NCBI GenBank assembly: GCA_023423045.1
Contig: JAFAGA010000008.1
Span: 62,001-126,000 of the forward strand
Origin: Bacillota bacterium
Lineage (GTDB): Bacteria > Bacillota > Clostridia > Lachnospirales > Lachnospiraceae
Direction of reading: 5' to 3'
Length of the DNA stretch: 64,000 nt
The notes under the pieces were generated by a model. The model was not told where the DNA came from. It searched no databases and saw nothing but the letters and a program-made list of their open reading frames with translations. Each line of letters starts with the position of its first letter. Position 1 is the stretch's first letter. A program made the position numbers and the translations under genes. Below, piece by piece: positions 50,377 through 59,836 of the stretch.

Positions 50377-52161
50377 TTAATATTTTCCAAAATTGTATTC
50401 GCCTGTATGCTCCGGCGCTTTTAACTCAGGAAGCTCAACATAAAGAGAACGGGCTTTCTGCTTTTCCTTTTCATATCCGGTATTCAGCTTGAATTTGCCA
50501 ACCTCATCACGCAAGGTGACCGCCTGCGCAGACATCTCTTCACTGGTTGCCGAGTTCTCCTGTGCTGTGGCCGCATTGGTCTGCACCACGGCAGAAACCT
50601 GCGACAGACCCAGCTTGATCTGTTCAATGGCACCTGCCTGCTCGGCGGAAGCCTGCTCAATTTTTATAATACTTTCATCCACCATTTTTGCTTTTGCTCC
50701 GACTTCCTGCAATATCTGGGCAGTCTTCTCCGTTGTCTGGATTCCATTCTTCACGCTGACAACAGAGGACTTGATAAGCTCAGCGGTTTGACGTGCCGCC
50801 TCCGCAGATTTTGCCGCAAGATTCCGCACCTCATCCGCCACAACTGCAAAGCCCTTACCGGCGCTTCCCGCACGCGCTGCTTCAATTGCCGCATTCAGGG
50901 AAAGAATATTAGTCTGGAAGGCAATATCCTCTATCACCTTTGTTATACTGGTTATTTGATTGGAGGTAGACCCAATATCGGCCATTGCCTGCGTAAGCTG
51001 CTCCATATGTTCGTTACCGGTATTAACGCCTGCAACAGCTTCGTCCACATATCGTGCTGCTGTTTTCACACTTGCCGAGTTATCTTCTGCCTGATCGGCT
51101 ATTAAGCCGATGGAAACCGTCAGTTCCTCAACGGATGCCGCCTGCTGGGTCGATCCCGCCGCAAGCGCCTGGGCCCCGCCCGCAACCTGGGAAGCACCGG
51201 TGCTGACCTGCTCTGCAGCGGTATCAATGGCCAGCATGGTATCATTCAAAGCCGCCACCGTATTCCCAATGGTCTCTTTCAGCATCATGAAATCTCCGGG
51301 ATAATCCATATCCACTCGGATCTGCAGATCCCCCCTGGATAACCTCATAAACTTTTCTATCACATCACCAAGGATAGTGGCTTGCATCCGATTGGCCTTC
51401 TGGATAAGCTTGGCCATCTGCCCCAATTCATCCAGGCTTTCGTACTGAATCGCTACATTCATATTTCCCCTGGCCATTTCCTCGTATACCTGTACAATTT
51501 CCTTCACCGGCTTCAAAATGGAGTTTCTGATTAATATAGTAATCACCACTGTCAGCAGGACAGAAACAACCGCACAGGATATAAGCAGAAGCCATGCCAA
51601 ATCCACAGAATTCCGAGCATCCACCCTTTGCTGTTCCGCACGTATACTCGCTGTATCAGTGAAATCCAGTAAAATCTCTGTAACCTGATCAAAAGTAGGA
51701 ACATATTGCTCAAGGAAGAGATCATGTCCTTTTTGTATATTCTCCTCTGTCGGATTCTTAATTATTTCTGCAATCTGTTGCCTTACGGCGCCCGTCTGAT
51801 CCAACAGGGTATTTATTTCTTTTATTTTCGCATCACGATCCGTATTTCTTTGATTACCCGAATATTTATCCAGCTCCGCACGTGCGCTTTTTCCGTCCTC
51901 GGCTGCCTGCGCCATGAGCTTTTCAATGGTTGCCGCATCCCTTTCAGCAAAAGCACGGGCCATATAACGCTGGGCAGATACAATATCCCTCCTGATGGTC
52001 CAAACACTGGTGTTATTGGGCAGGGTGTACTGGCCGTACAATTCCACCTGCTGATCAATCTTATTGATGCTTCCAATAGAAATAACAATAGATACAATCA
52101 TTAAGATAAGTATCATTCCGAAACCAATAATCAATTTTTTACTAATGGACAGATTTTTCAT
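50377..52161 (-). CDS. Methyl-accepting chemotaxis protein
   Basis: The 594-residue receptor has a helix at residues about 10-32, a periplasmic-side four-helix-type sensor (about 35-185), a second helix near 195-217, a HAMP domain (RNSILKPVKEIVQVYEEMARG) and a long signalling coiled coil. The hairpin tip EDIAFQTNILSLNAAIEAAR, continuing AGSAGKGFAVVADEVRNLA, that contacts CheA/CheW is intact. AAAGGGG precedes the ATG at 52161. The ligand is not predictable. Confidence 0.95.
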   Translation of the reverse strand: MKNLSISKKLIIGFGMILILMIVSIVISIGSINKIDQQVELYGQYTLPNNTSVWTIRRDIVSAQRYMARAFAERDAATIEKLMAQAAEDGKSARAELDKYSGNQRNTDRDAKIKEINTLLDQTGAVRQQIAEIIKNPTEENIQKGHDLFLEQYVPTFDQVTEILLDFTDTASIRAEQQRVDARNSVDLAWLLLISCAVVSVLLTVVITILIRNSILKPVKEIVQVYEEMARGNMNVAIQYESLDELGQMAKLIQKANRMQATILGDVIEKFMRLSRGDLQIRVDMDYPGDFMMLKETIGNTVAALNDTMLAIDTAAEQVSTGASQVAGGAQALAAGSTQQAASVEELTVSIGLIADQAEDNSASVKTAARYVDEAVAGVNTGNEHMEQLTQAMADIGSTSNQITSITKVIEDIAFQTNILSLNAAIEAARAGSAGKGFAVVADEVRNLAAKSAEAARQTAELIKSSVVSVKNGIQTTEKTAQILQEVGAKAKMVDESIIKIEQASAEQAGAIEQIKLGLSQVSAVVQTNAATAQENSATSEEMSAQAVTLRDEVGKFKLNTGYEKEKQKARSLYVELPELKAPEHTGEYNFGKY

Positions 52162-52206
52162 AATCTTTCCCCTTTCATTATCTATCATATGATATAGTAC
52201 TCACGA

Positions 52207-52332
52207 TCACCTAACCCACTCATCTCCTTCCGTAAACAGTACTTTTACCTCCTTCCGCACTTTCTTGGTTCCTTTGTATTTCTCAAATTCACCATCGCAC
52301 AATGCAATTCTCCTCGCCATGCTGTCCGTCAT
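52207..52332 (-). CDS. Small open reading frame (41 residues), unrecognised
   Basis: The frame MTDSMARRIALCDGEF ending EGDEWVR reads like protein, is charged and has no membrane segment. It stays open well upstream (through IHSG, TAVE and further), so it could also be the 3' end of a decayed gene. No strong ribosome site precedes the ATG; a GTG six codons earlier is an alternative. It lies 45 bp upstream of the chemoreceptor gene on the same strand. Confidence 0.35.
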   Translation of the reverse strand: MTDSMARRIALCDGEFEKYKGTKKVRKEVKVLFTEGDEWVR

Positions 52333-52666
52333 TCCAGAATGAATCTCCACAGCCGTTTTACCCTCTTCTTGACAGGATCTGTTTCTTCCTGTATTGTTAA
52401 ATAAAATACAAACTCCTGAATTATTTATATCGCAAATAATTTTTTCCTACATACTCCATTTCGTAGTATTTCTTTGTTTTTCGTCAACTTTCATCACTTC
52501 TGGGAACAACCGACTATTAAATTCTCCTCTTTTTCCTCCATTTTCTTTTAATTTATCACAAAAAACGACATATTACAATACAAATAACATATCTTGGATA
52601 CCAAAAAATAACCAACCGGCACTTGTCCTATGTAAGGGTATTGTCCTTGACATTTTCCTCAATAAG
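52333..52666. other. AT-rich intergenic stretch
   Basis: Between the small frame and the aldo/keto reductase terminator the sequence is AT-rich and has no convincing gene. I looked for, and did not find, a sigma-28-type flagellar promoter (TAAA-N15-GCCGATAA) for the chemoreceptor. Confidence 0.4.
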
Positions 52667-52706
52667 AAAGCCCACAGGCGGTTAAAAACATCTCCTGCGG
52701 GCTTTG
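52667..52706 (-). terminator. Terminator of the aldo/keto reductase gene
   Basis: AAAGCCCGCAGG and CCTGTGGGCTTT pair on the minus strand with one mismatch, followed by CTTATT, 32 bp after the stop. Confidence 0.75.
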
Positions 52707-52738
52707 CTATTCTTCTATTTTTGTTCCGAACATCTATG

Positions 52739-53662
52739 CTACGGCAATATGTTCCCAGCCGCACGATAGATCTCATACCATTCCTCACGAGTCAGATAAA
52801 TATCTGCTGCTTTGATACAATCCTTCAGACGTTCAATGTTCATGGTCCCTGTCACAGGCTGCATGCGTGCCGGATGGCGCAGAAGCCATGCCATGGCAAT
52901 TGTGGTATTGGTAACCTGATATTTGGCGGCAATCTCATCAATCTTGGCATTGAGTTGAGGGAACTTCTCATTATCCAAAAAGACACCTTCAAAAAATCCA
53001 TACTGGAACGGCGACCAGGGCTGTATCGTAATATCGTTCAGACGGCAGAAGTCCAGAACACTTCCATCACGGCTGACCGCGGACTCATCAAGCATGTTGA
53101 CATGAATCCCTGCTGAAATCATGGTAGCATTAGTTATGCTTAACTGCAGCTGGTTCGCTGCAATCGGCTGCTTCACGTATTTTTGAAGCAGCTGTATCTG
53201 CATTGGATTCTGATTGGATACACCGAAATTGCGGACTTTTCCGCTGCTATGAAGTTGATCAAAAGCCTCGGCAACCTCCTCCGGCTCGACTAAGGCATCC
53301 GGACGGTGCAGAAGCAGCACATCCAGATAATCCGTTTTCAGCCGTTTCAGGCTGCCGTCCACCGATTCTAAAATATGCTCCTTGGAGAAATCAAACATTC
53401 CCTTTCTGATTCCGCATTTGGATTGAAGTATGATCTTTTCACGCACAGTATCATTCATATGAATCGCATCTGCAAATATCTCTTCACAGGTTCCACCCCC
53501 ATAAATATCCGCATGATCAAAGAAAACGGCTCCTTCATCCATCGCTGTCTGAACAAAATGCTCCGCATCCTGTTTGCTCAATCCGTTAATACGCATACAG
53601 CCAACCGCAATTACCGGAACCTGTAAATTTGATTGTCCTAATCTCATTGTTTTCATAATCAT
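52739..53662 (-). CDS. Aldo/keto reductase (YdhF-like)
   Basis: The 307-residue TIM-barrel enzyme has the family motifs: FFDHADIYGGG with the catalytic Asp/Tyr near residues 48-53, the lysine in LQSKCG, LHRPDAL with the active histidine and VRNFGVSNQ. NADPH-dependent reduction of a carbonyl is expected; the substrate is unknown. The AAAGGGG site fits the ATG at 53662, with another ATG two codons in. It is separated from the GntR gene by 114 bp. Confidence 0.92.
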   Translation of the reverse strand: MIMKTMRLGQSNLQVPVIAVGCMRINGLSKQDAEHFVQTAMDEGAVFFDHADIYGGGTCEEIFADAIHMNDTVREKIILQSKCGIRKGMFDFSKEHILESVDGSLKRLKTDYLDVLLLHRPDALVEPEEVAEAFDQLHSSGKVRNFGVSNQNPMQIQLLQKYVKQPIAANQLQLSITNATMISAGIHVNMLDESAVSRDGSVLDFCRLNDITIQPWSPFQYGFFEGVFLDNEKFPQLNAKIDEIAAKYQVTNTTIAMAWLLRHPARMQPVTGTMNIERLKDCIKAADIYLTREEWYEIYRAAGNILP

Positions 53663-53776
53663 TTTACCCCTTTCCTATGGTATCTATTTAGCCTGTTTAC
53701 AAATTTCAAGCATCCTCTGCATGAACTTACGGCTCTAATGAGATTATAAGCCTTCACCTTAACTTTAAGTCAATAG

Positions 53777-54517
53777 CTATCTGGTTATTTCTACAATAAA
53801 TTTATTCCTCTCTCCCGGGTATACGCTTTCGGCATATTCAATAACAGAACCATCTTCCCCATATCCAAAAGAGGATATGAAATGGATCGGAGACCCTTCG
53901 TTAATTTTCAATAATTTGCTGATTTCTTTATTTGAAAGCCTTGCTTCAATCTCCCTTACCGCTTTTTTAATAGAAACATTATTTTCTTCAAAAACCTCAT
54001 AAAGAGAGCGTTTCTCGAAATCATACATGATAAGATTGGGGAATTTTTTATAAGGTATATATACCGTGGTCAAGAGTATCGGCTTATTATCCTGCTCCTC
54101 ATTATTATAAGCATATCTCAGTCTACTGAGCTTAATAATCTTATCCCCCTCCTCAACACCAAGCTTATCTACCAAAAAATCCGGACAAATTTTGATTGAT
54201 ATCTCTATTACCCTGGTTTCAGGAATTAATCCTTTTTTATGCATCTCTTGATTGTAGCTTTCTATAAAACGAGTATTTTCCTGAAGAATTTTGGGTTTGG
54301 TAACAAAAGTCCCTTTTCCTTTTAATCTTTTCAGGTATCCTTTTGAAACCAGGATATTTAATCCCTGCCTCACCGTAGGACGGCTTATATTAAACATGCT
54401 GCTAAGCTCCATTTCTGTAGGGATTAAATCTCCCTCTTTCAGCTTACTGTTTTTTATAAGATCCATTATATAGTTTTGTACCTTAAAATATAAAGGCATA
54501 TTCGACTCAGACTCCAT
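53777..54517 (-). CDS. GntR/HutC-type regulator with UTRA domain
   Basis: The 246-residue protein has an N-terminal winged helix (residues about 5-75: LIPTEMELSSMFNISRPTVR, SKGYLKRLKGKGTFV) and a C-terminal UTRA ligand-binding domain, usually for a sugar phosphate. It follows the alpha-mannosidase gene by 14 bp and should repress that operon, probably via ATGTAATTACAT sites at 57053-57098. A mannose-containing catabolite is the likely inducer. Confidence 0.92.
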   Translation of the reverse strand: MESESNMPLYFKVQNYIMDLIKNSKLKEGDLIPTEMELSSMFNISRPTVRQGLNILVSKGYLKRLKGKGTFVTKPKILQENTRFIESYNQEMHKKGLIPETRVIEISIKICPDFLVDKLGVEEGDKIIKLSRLRYAYNNEEQDNKPILLTTVYIPYKKFPNLIMYDFEKRSLYEVFEENNVSIKKAVREIEARLSNKEISKLLKINEGSPIHFISSFGYGEDGSVIEYAESVYPGERNKFIVEITR

Positions 54518-54531
54518 AGCCTCCTCCTCTA

Positions 54532-56928
54532 TTAATCATAAATCATAAATGTCACAATCCCATATCCCTCTTCCTTCATCGTTTTAAAACTTTGCTCTGC
54601 GCTGGTTGTTTTAATAAGCTCCAGGGTGTAACAAAATTCCGTGATGCCTGACAGGTCCATTTTAAAGTTTGTCTCCCAGGTATTATTCATAATCCATGAG
54701 TACACATCTCTTTTATTGTTTTCTGCCTTATTGTCACAAAGTAAGATTGGATGATGTCTTAATTCTCCCATATAGATCAGCGGTGCATCCTTTGTCTGAA
54801 TTAAAACGGTACTTTCTTTGGTTTCGTAAATCAAACCGTTATCGACAAGATAATATTCCATACAGGTGCCTGGGATCTGATCAATACCCGGCCTCATTAC
54901 CGCATCGCTCTTATCGATATATAATGCCGCCTCCGAAAGGCTTAATGCTAATGGCAGATAAATGCTTTCTATATCTGTAGATAGATGCTTGGCTATTTTA
55001 TATTTGAAATCTAATTTCGGAAGTGTATTATAAAGCTTGATGACGACGGAGCTGAAATAAGTACCTTCCAATTCGTAGACAAGCTCTACCGTTGTAAAAA
55101 TTTCACCATTATCTATGATTTTTACCTCGGTCAGATCACCAGTGTATTTCTTTGAATGGAGCCCTCTTATATTTCTTCCCAAAAGCCTTCTTTCTTCATA
55201 GACATTCGTTCTGATTTTCGTATTCTCATAAATTGGGGTAAAGAATCTGGCATCTCCCGGCCTTAACATTTCAATATTATCTGTTTTATTATAAAAAGAA
55301 GTAACTCCCTTTCCTATTTCATAGGCTATTTTAAAGTAGGCGTTCTCAATTTGATAGGGGAGCTGATAGCTTTTGGGATCGTAGTTATTCACTATGTCTT
55401 TTACTCTTTCCGACCCGACATAAGCTATTCTTGAATTGATCATATCAACTTTCCCTGCTGCTTCTTCATATCTGTATATTTTTTCTTCCCTGGTCTCGAA
55501 GGAATCGATAAAACTGATAAGAACACCTCTGGGATGGGAAGACAATTGAGTAATCATTTCCTGCCCTGATGTCTCACAAATCACCTTTACCCCCGGGTAC
55601 TTCCATGCTTCTATATAGAATTCTACTACTTTCCGGCCCCCACGCTCTGATGCATTGATTGCCTTTACTTTGCCGTTCAAATCATAGTATCGAAGCTTAT
55701 CCCCTCTGTTATGGGCGATACGGTTCAGGTTTTTTGCGGAGGCTTCATGTGCCTTTGAAGCGTAGCTTGTTTTTCTGATATCCAGGTTTTGCACCATGGT
55801 ATCATATGGATTTGTTATGGTTGCCGAATGGCCCCAGGTATGTTCCGCATAGAGCAGCAGATTATCTTCCGCTTCTCTGACTAATTCCTTTTTGCTTACA
55901 TGGCCCTGTGTATCTAATCTGTCGCATAGATGATACATTCTTTGTGCTTCTTTATAGTGCTTAACCGCATAAGGCGTACTTGCCACACCGTTGGCCCACC
56001 AGTCATTCAGATCACCCTTGTAGACCGGTGCATCCTTTACCTGATCCTTAATTTTATCATAAAACTCCTGAATTGTGACCATTTCCAAACGTATCTCATC
56101 CCCGTAAGCCTCATTAAAGGCTGTAATCGTTCTGATAATATCGGTATTGGGCGGTGCATTGTCACTGAACACACCGGATACGCATGCGGGAATGAAGTCA
56201 TAGAGATAGCCGTTTTCCTCACATGAGGTCAAATAATTAACTATATTATCCTTCAGTGTTTCAATATGCGTTTTGGGCTTCGTATTTGCGCCGAAATAGT
56301 TCTCCGTCATGAAGTTAATATTTTTATTATAAATTAAGCCCAGGGCATTGCCAAGATTATAATGCTCGCCGCTGAAAACCAAAAGTCTTTTTCCCTCTTT
56401 GTTCTCCCAATAGTAGGGCTTCTGATTCTGATAGAGCGGGTACATTCCGTGATGTGTGTGGATGTTTGTGAATAAGAACTCTATTCCGTTATCCAACAGC
56501 ACATCAAGGGTTCCTAAGGACACCCCATTAACATCTGCATTCATCGCCACCTTGATATCAATTCCCTGTGCGTTAAAATGTTCAACCATTTCCCTGGTTC
56601 TTTTATTCAATATCTTTTTATCCACCAAATCGTTAAAGTTAAGATAGGTTGCCGACAGCCCAATATTGTTTGATTTAATCATCGCATATAAATCTTGCTT
56701 TTCTTCCTCTGATGCTTCTTCTAAAAATCGTTCCACACAGTAATAAGTCTCACAGTTCCACTTGAAATTTTTATCAACTGTGTCGGCTCTGTGCCCTTCT
56801 TTTGCAGCATTTACTGCTGTTCTTATATAATCAATATGGTTGTAAATGATTCTTTCCTGTAAATCCGTATAACCGATATCCGTATGTGAATGATGCATGA
56901 TATACATGGTCCATTTTCTGTTTGGCAT
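54532..56928 (-). CDS. GH38 alpha-mannosidase-like glycoside hydrolase
   Basis: The 798-residue cytosolic enzyme opens with MHHSHTDIGYTD, the His/Asp pair that binds the catalytic zinc in family GH38. KVAMNADVNG near residue 132 holds the likely nucleophile aspartate, and HTHHGMYP and the later TWGHSATITNP histidine fit the same metal site. The remaining beta-rich domains end near residue 798. There is no signal peptide, so short imported mannosides are the likely substrate. GGAGG precedes the ATG. GntR is co-transcribed downstream. Confidence 0.9.
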   Translation of the reverse strand: MPNRKWTMYIMHHSHTDIGYTDLQERIIYNHIDYIRTAVNAAKEGHRADTVDKNFKWNCETYYCVERFLEEASEEEKQDLYAMIKSNNIGLSATYLNFNDLVDKKILNKRTREMVEHFNAQGIDIKVAMNADVNGVSLGTLDVLLDNGIEFLFTNIHTHHGMYPLYQNQKPYYWENKEGKRLLVFSGEHYNLGNALGLIYNKNINFMTENYFGANTKPKTHIETLKDNIVNYLTSCEENGYLYDFIPACVSGVFSDNAPPNTDIIRTITAFNEAYGDEIRLEMVTIQEFYDKIKDQVKDAPVYKGDLNDWWANGVASTPYAVKHYKEAQRMYHLCDRLDTQGHVSKKELVREAEDNLLLYAEHTWGHSATITNPYDTMVQNLDIRKTSYASKAHEASAKNLNRIAHNRGDKLRYYDLNGKVKAINASERGGRKVVEFYIEAWKYPGVKVICETSGQEMITQLSSHPRGVLISFIDSFETREEKIYRYEEAAGKVDMINSRIAYVGSERVKDIVNNYDPKSYQLPYQIENAYFKIAYEIGKGVTSFYNKTDNIEMLRPGDARFFTPIYENTKIRTNVYEERRLLGRNIRGLHSKKYTGDLTEVKIIDNGEIFTTVELVYELEGTYFSSVVIKLYNTLPKLDFKYKIAKHLSTDIESIYLPLALSLSEAALYIDKSDAVMRPGIDQIPGTCMEYYLVDNGLIYETKESTVLIQTKDAPLIYMGELRHHPILLCDNKAENNKRDVYSWIMNNTWETNFKMDLSGITEFCYTLELIKTTSAEQSFKTMKEEGYGIVTFMIYD

Positions 56929-56998
56929 AATAAAATCCTCCGTGATTAAGATATTTTTTTGTTATCATAGTTTGTACTTACATTTTTGCTGTAGATAA

Positions 56999-57027
56999 AT
57001 TATATACTTATTTTTATCTAATGTAAA
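56999..57027 (-). promoter_or_regulatory. Promoter of the GH38-gntR operon
   Basis: On the minus strand TTTACA (57027-57022), a 17-nt spacer and TATAAT (57004-56999), giving a leader of about 65 nt. Confidence 0.65.
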
Positions 57028-57052
57028 TGTGATTTTCAAAAAAAGTCAGACT

Positions 57053-57098
57053 ATGTAATTACATATTATAAGAAAAATGCAACAATATGTAATTACAT
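57053..57098. promoter_or_regulatory. Two identical ATGTAATTACAT operators
   Basis: The perfect 12-bp palindrome ATGTAATTACAT occurs at 57053-57064 and 57087-57098, 34 bp apart. It has the size and symmetry of GntR/HutC sites. The sites lie upstream of the GH38 -35 and around a possible plus-strand start for the decayed operon, so they probably controlled both directions. Confidence 0.7.
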
Positions 57099-57115
57099 TT
57101 GAAAAGAGGATTTAT

Positions 57116-57199
57116 TTGATCAACAACTATAATAACTATCATAAATATTCGGAAGTTATAATCAAAGGCTATGATAATGCTTCCCTGGAAAGGGGATGA
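57116..57199 (+). pseudogene. Start of a lost plus-strand gene
   Basis: A TTG codon with AGAGGA six bases upstream opens a 27-codon frame (INNYNNYHKYSEVIIKGYDN) ended by TGA. It reads like a real N-terminus but is far too short. It is probably the first gene of the divergent operon, cut by a deletion. The family is not recognised. Confidence 0.45.
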
Positions 57200-57295
57200 T
57201 TCTTCTTATGTTACTGGTCAGGTTTTCATGTGGATGGAGGGCAGCAGACATCATTGAGCAAAGAAGGGACAAAAAATGAAAGCATTAACTTCTGA
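57192..57295 (+). pseudogene. C-terminal remnant of a short-chain dehydrogenase
   Basis: One frame reads GDDSSYVTGQVF, and the next frame continues HVDGGQQTS. Together they give SSYVTGQVF-HVDGG, the conserved C-terminal motif of classical short-chain dehydrogenases. Loss of one C in TTCCAT explains the shift. The rest of the gene is missing. Confidence 0.6.
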
Positions 57296-57400
57296 AGGAA
57301 TTAAGAAGGTTGAATTAAAAAAGGATCCGATCCTACCGATATTATTACCCATAAAATTCCTTTGGACAAGAGCAGCTATTTAAGCATCTGGTTATTCTGA
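57276..57400 (+). pseudogene. Internally deleted zinc alcohol dehydrogenase
   Basis: An ATG with GAAGGGA upstream begins MKALTSEGIKKVELKKDP, a medium-chain zinc dehydrogenase N-terminus. In another frame the sequence then gives DPTDIITHKIPLDKSSY, the conserved C-terminal block of the same family. The two halves meet at a GATCC/GATCC direct repeat, so about 300 codons were deleted. The 3' end runs into the end of ligD on the other strand. Confidence 0.65.
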
Positions 57401-59832
57401 AAAAATCCGTTCCAGGGATCATTCCCGCCGATCCTCGAAAGAGCCTCTGCCATATTGATTCCGTCAGGAGCAACTGTGTCAAGCTCCTCCCATGCGATTG
57501 GCATAGATACCCCGGCACCCTTTCTCGCTCTTATGGAATAAGGCGCGATACTTGTGGCACCTCTTCCGTTTCGTATCCAGTCGATGAATATCTTACCGCT
57601 GCGCTTGGCCTTTCTGACATTGCTGGTATAGCGTTCGGGCCACTTCTGCTCCATCACCTGGGCAACACTCTTTGCAAAGTCATGAAATGGATCCCAGGCT
57701 GCAGCCGGTTGTAAAGGTACAACCACATGGTATCCCTTGCCGCCGCTGGTCTTGAGATAGGAGGTCAGTGAAAGTTCGGCAAGAATATCTTTCATATCTC
57801 TGGCCCCCTGGCGCACCACGCTTAACTCCATTCCTTCATCCGGATCCAAATCAAATACCATAATATCCGGCTTTTCCAGTTCTTCGACACGGCTTCCCCA
57901 GGTGTGAAATTCCAATGTCCCCATCTGTACTTCTGATATGAGTCCTGATACATTCTCAATATAGAAATAATCCTCTATCTCGCCGCTGCCTGTTGTAATG
58001 GGAATCGTAACAACTCCCTTACTGTCCGGACCGGGGTGCTTCTTGTAGAAGCAGGTCTGCGATATCCCCCTGGGGCAGCGCACAATACTGAGAATTCTAC
58101 CGCTCACATAGGGCAGCATACGTTCTGAAACATTTTCATAATACCGAATAATATCTGCTTTCGTAATTTTAGGATCATCGAATATCACTTTATCCGGATT
58201 GGAGATTTTTACTCCCTGGATTAAGAGACTGTTTACCTTTGCTTCCATCGGTCCCTCCGTTTCTTTGACGGAGGATTGGAGCTGTGGTCCCTCCGTATTT
58301 TCTCTCTTTATCTCTCTGGGGTCCTTGTCGGTCCTCATGCCCTTGAAGCTTGCCTGCCTCAGCAAATTATCCTTGGTCCATTGGGCAAATTTGATTTCCG
58401 CCACCAGTTCAGGCTCAAGCCAGGTAAGCTTTTCCTTGGGTCTGGGCTCAGGCGCCTCCTTAAAAGGCGGGTCCTGTCTCTTTATGTTCTCAAACTTTTC
58501 CTCAAGCTCTCTCATATCAGCCTCGCTCAAACCGGTGCCGGCACGTCCGGCATAGACCAATTCCCCTCCCTCATAGATACCAAGAAGAAGCGAGCTTACC
58601 CCGCTGGTTTTTTTGTCGGTAAGGGTGTATCCTCCGATGACGAATTCCTGCCTTTTATCACATTTCATTTTGATCCAATCACCATTCCTTGTTCCGCTGT
58701 AATCGGAATCGGCTCTTTTTCCTATGATACCTTCCATGCCTGCCTCACAGGCAGCCGTAAAGCATTCTTTTGCATTTCCTCTGACATAGCGGCTGTAGTA
58801 GAGGTTCCCGGAAGCCGTCTTCATCAGTTTCTCAAGCATCTCTTTTCTGTCAATCAGGGAATGTCCCCGAAGATCCGCCCCATCCAATGCCAGGAGGTCA
58901 AAAACAATATAGGTCAGCTTCCCGTTCCCCGGATTTTTTAAATGGTTTTGCAAAGCCTGGAAATCCGTCTTGCCCGCAGAATCTGTGATTGCTATTTCGC
59001 CGTCCAGGACCATCGCTCTCCCGGCAGCAAGGTCAATAAGGGAAGAGACGATGTCATGGAACCGTCTGGCATAATCATTGCCGTTCCTGGTGACGAGCCG
59101 GACGCTGTTACCCTCCACAAAGGCAATGATCCGAAAGCCGTCATATTTCAGCTCATAGAGCCACTCCTCTCCTTCAGGGGCCTTGTTAACTAATTTGGCC
59201 AACTGAGCCTCCACCTTCTCAAAGGGATTCCTTGTGATTTTTTCACCCTCTCCCCGTTGAATCTCTTCCATGGTGCGTCCGGTCCGGATACTGGTGTCAA
59301 ATTCAGAAATCCCGTCTTCAGTTTTGACATATTCATCCTTTTCCTTTAGCAAAAGCCAATTATCCTTCTCTTCACCGGATATCGCCTTCCATCGGAATAA
59401 GGTCCATTTCCCCTTAAGCCGTCTTCCTTTCAGAACAAACTTCAGCTCACCCTTTTTGAGCCCCTCTTCCACATCTCCTCCCGGTTCCCACAGTCCCTCA
59501 TCCCAGAGCATGATCACTCCGCCGCCATATTCTCCTTTGGGAATGGTACCTTCAAAATTCCGGTATTCCAACGGGTGATCCTCCACCTTTACGGCAAGCC
59601 TCTTGTCGTGGGTATCATAGGAGGGACCCCTTGGTACCGCCCAGCTTAGCAGAACTCCATCCCATTCCAGACGTAAATCATAGTGATCTCTGCGGGCCGC
59701 ATGGTGCTGGACAACAAATCTAAGGCCTTGCTGATCATGGAGCCCCTCTCCCTCAGCATCTGTTCTTCCTTCCGGCTCCCAGGTCTTTTCAAAATTCCTT
59801 TTTTGGTTGTAGTCCTTTAGTTTTTCAGTCAT
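57376..59832 (-). CDS. ligD: ATP-dependent DNA ligase D (PE-Lig-Pol)
   Basis: The 818-residue enzyme repairs double-strand breaks with Ku. Domains in order are 3'-phosphoesterase (residues about 30-190, with FVVQHHAARRDHYDLRLEWD), ligase (about 215-530, nucleotidyl lysine in ELKYDGFR, then IGKRADSDYSG) and primase-polymerase (about 560-815, with the DLDPDEG acidic pair and KTSGGKGYHVVVPL). All three are complete. I chose the ATG at 59832, four bases after the Ku stop, since the extension to 59874 would overlap ku. The ribosome site is weak, suggesting coupling. Confidence 0.95.
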   Translation of the reverse strand: MTEKLKDYNQKRNFEKTWEPEGRTDAEGEGLHDQQGLRFVVQHHAARRDHYDLRLEWDGVLLSWAVPRGPSYDTHDKRLAVKVEDHPLEYRNFEGTIPKGEYGGGVIMLWDEGLWEPGGDVEEGLKKGELKFVLKGRRLKGKWTLFRWKAISGEEKDNWLLLKEKDEYVKTEDGISEFDTSIRTGRTMEEIQRGEGEKITRNPFEKVEAQLAKLVNKAPEGEEWLYELKYDGFRIIAFVEGNSVRLVTRNGNDYARRFHDIVSSLIDLAAGRAMVLDGEIAITDSAGKTDFQALQNHLKNPGNGKLTYIVFDLLALDGADLRGHSLIDRKEMLEKLMKTASGNLYYSRYVRGNAKECFTAACEAGMEGIIGKRADSDYSGTRNGDWIKMKCDKRQEFVIGGYTLTDKKTSGVSSLLLGIYEGGELVYAGRAGTGLSEADMRELEEKFENIKRQDPPFKEAPEPRPKEKLTWLEPELVAEIKFAQWTKDNLLRQASFKGMRTDKDPREIKRENTEGPQLQSSVKETEGPMEAKVNSLLIQGVKISNPDKVIFDDPKITKADIIRYYENVSERMLPYVSGRILSIVRCPRGISQTCFYKKHPGPDSKGVVTIPITTGSGEIEDYFYIENVSGLISEVQMGTLEFHTWGSRVEELEKPDIMVFDLDPDEGMELSVVRQGARDMKDILAELSLTSYLKTSGGKGYHVVVPLQPAAAWDPFHDFAKSVAQVMEQKWPERYTSNVRKAKRSGKIFIDWIRNGRGATSIAPYSIRARKGAGVSMPIAWEELDTVAPDGINMAEALSRIGGNDPWNGFFQNNQMLK

Positions 59833-59836
59833 AGGA

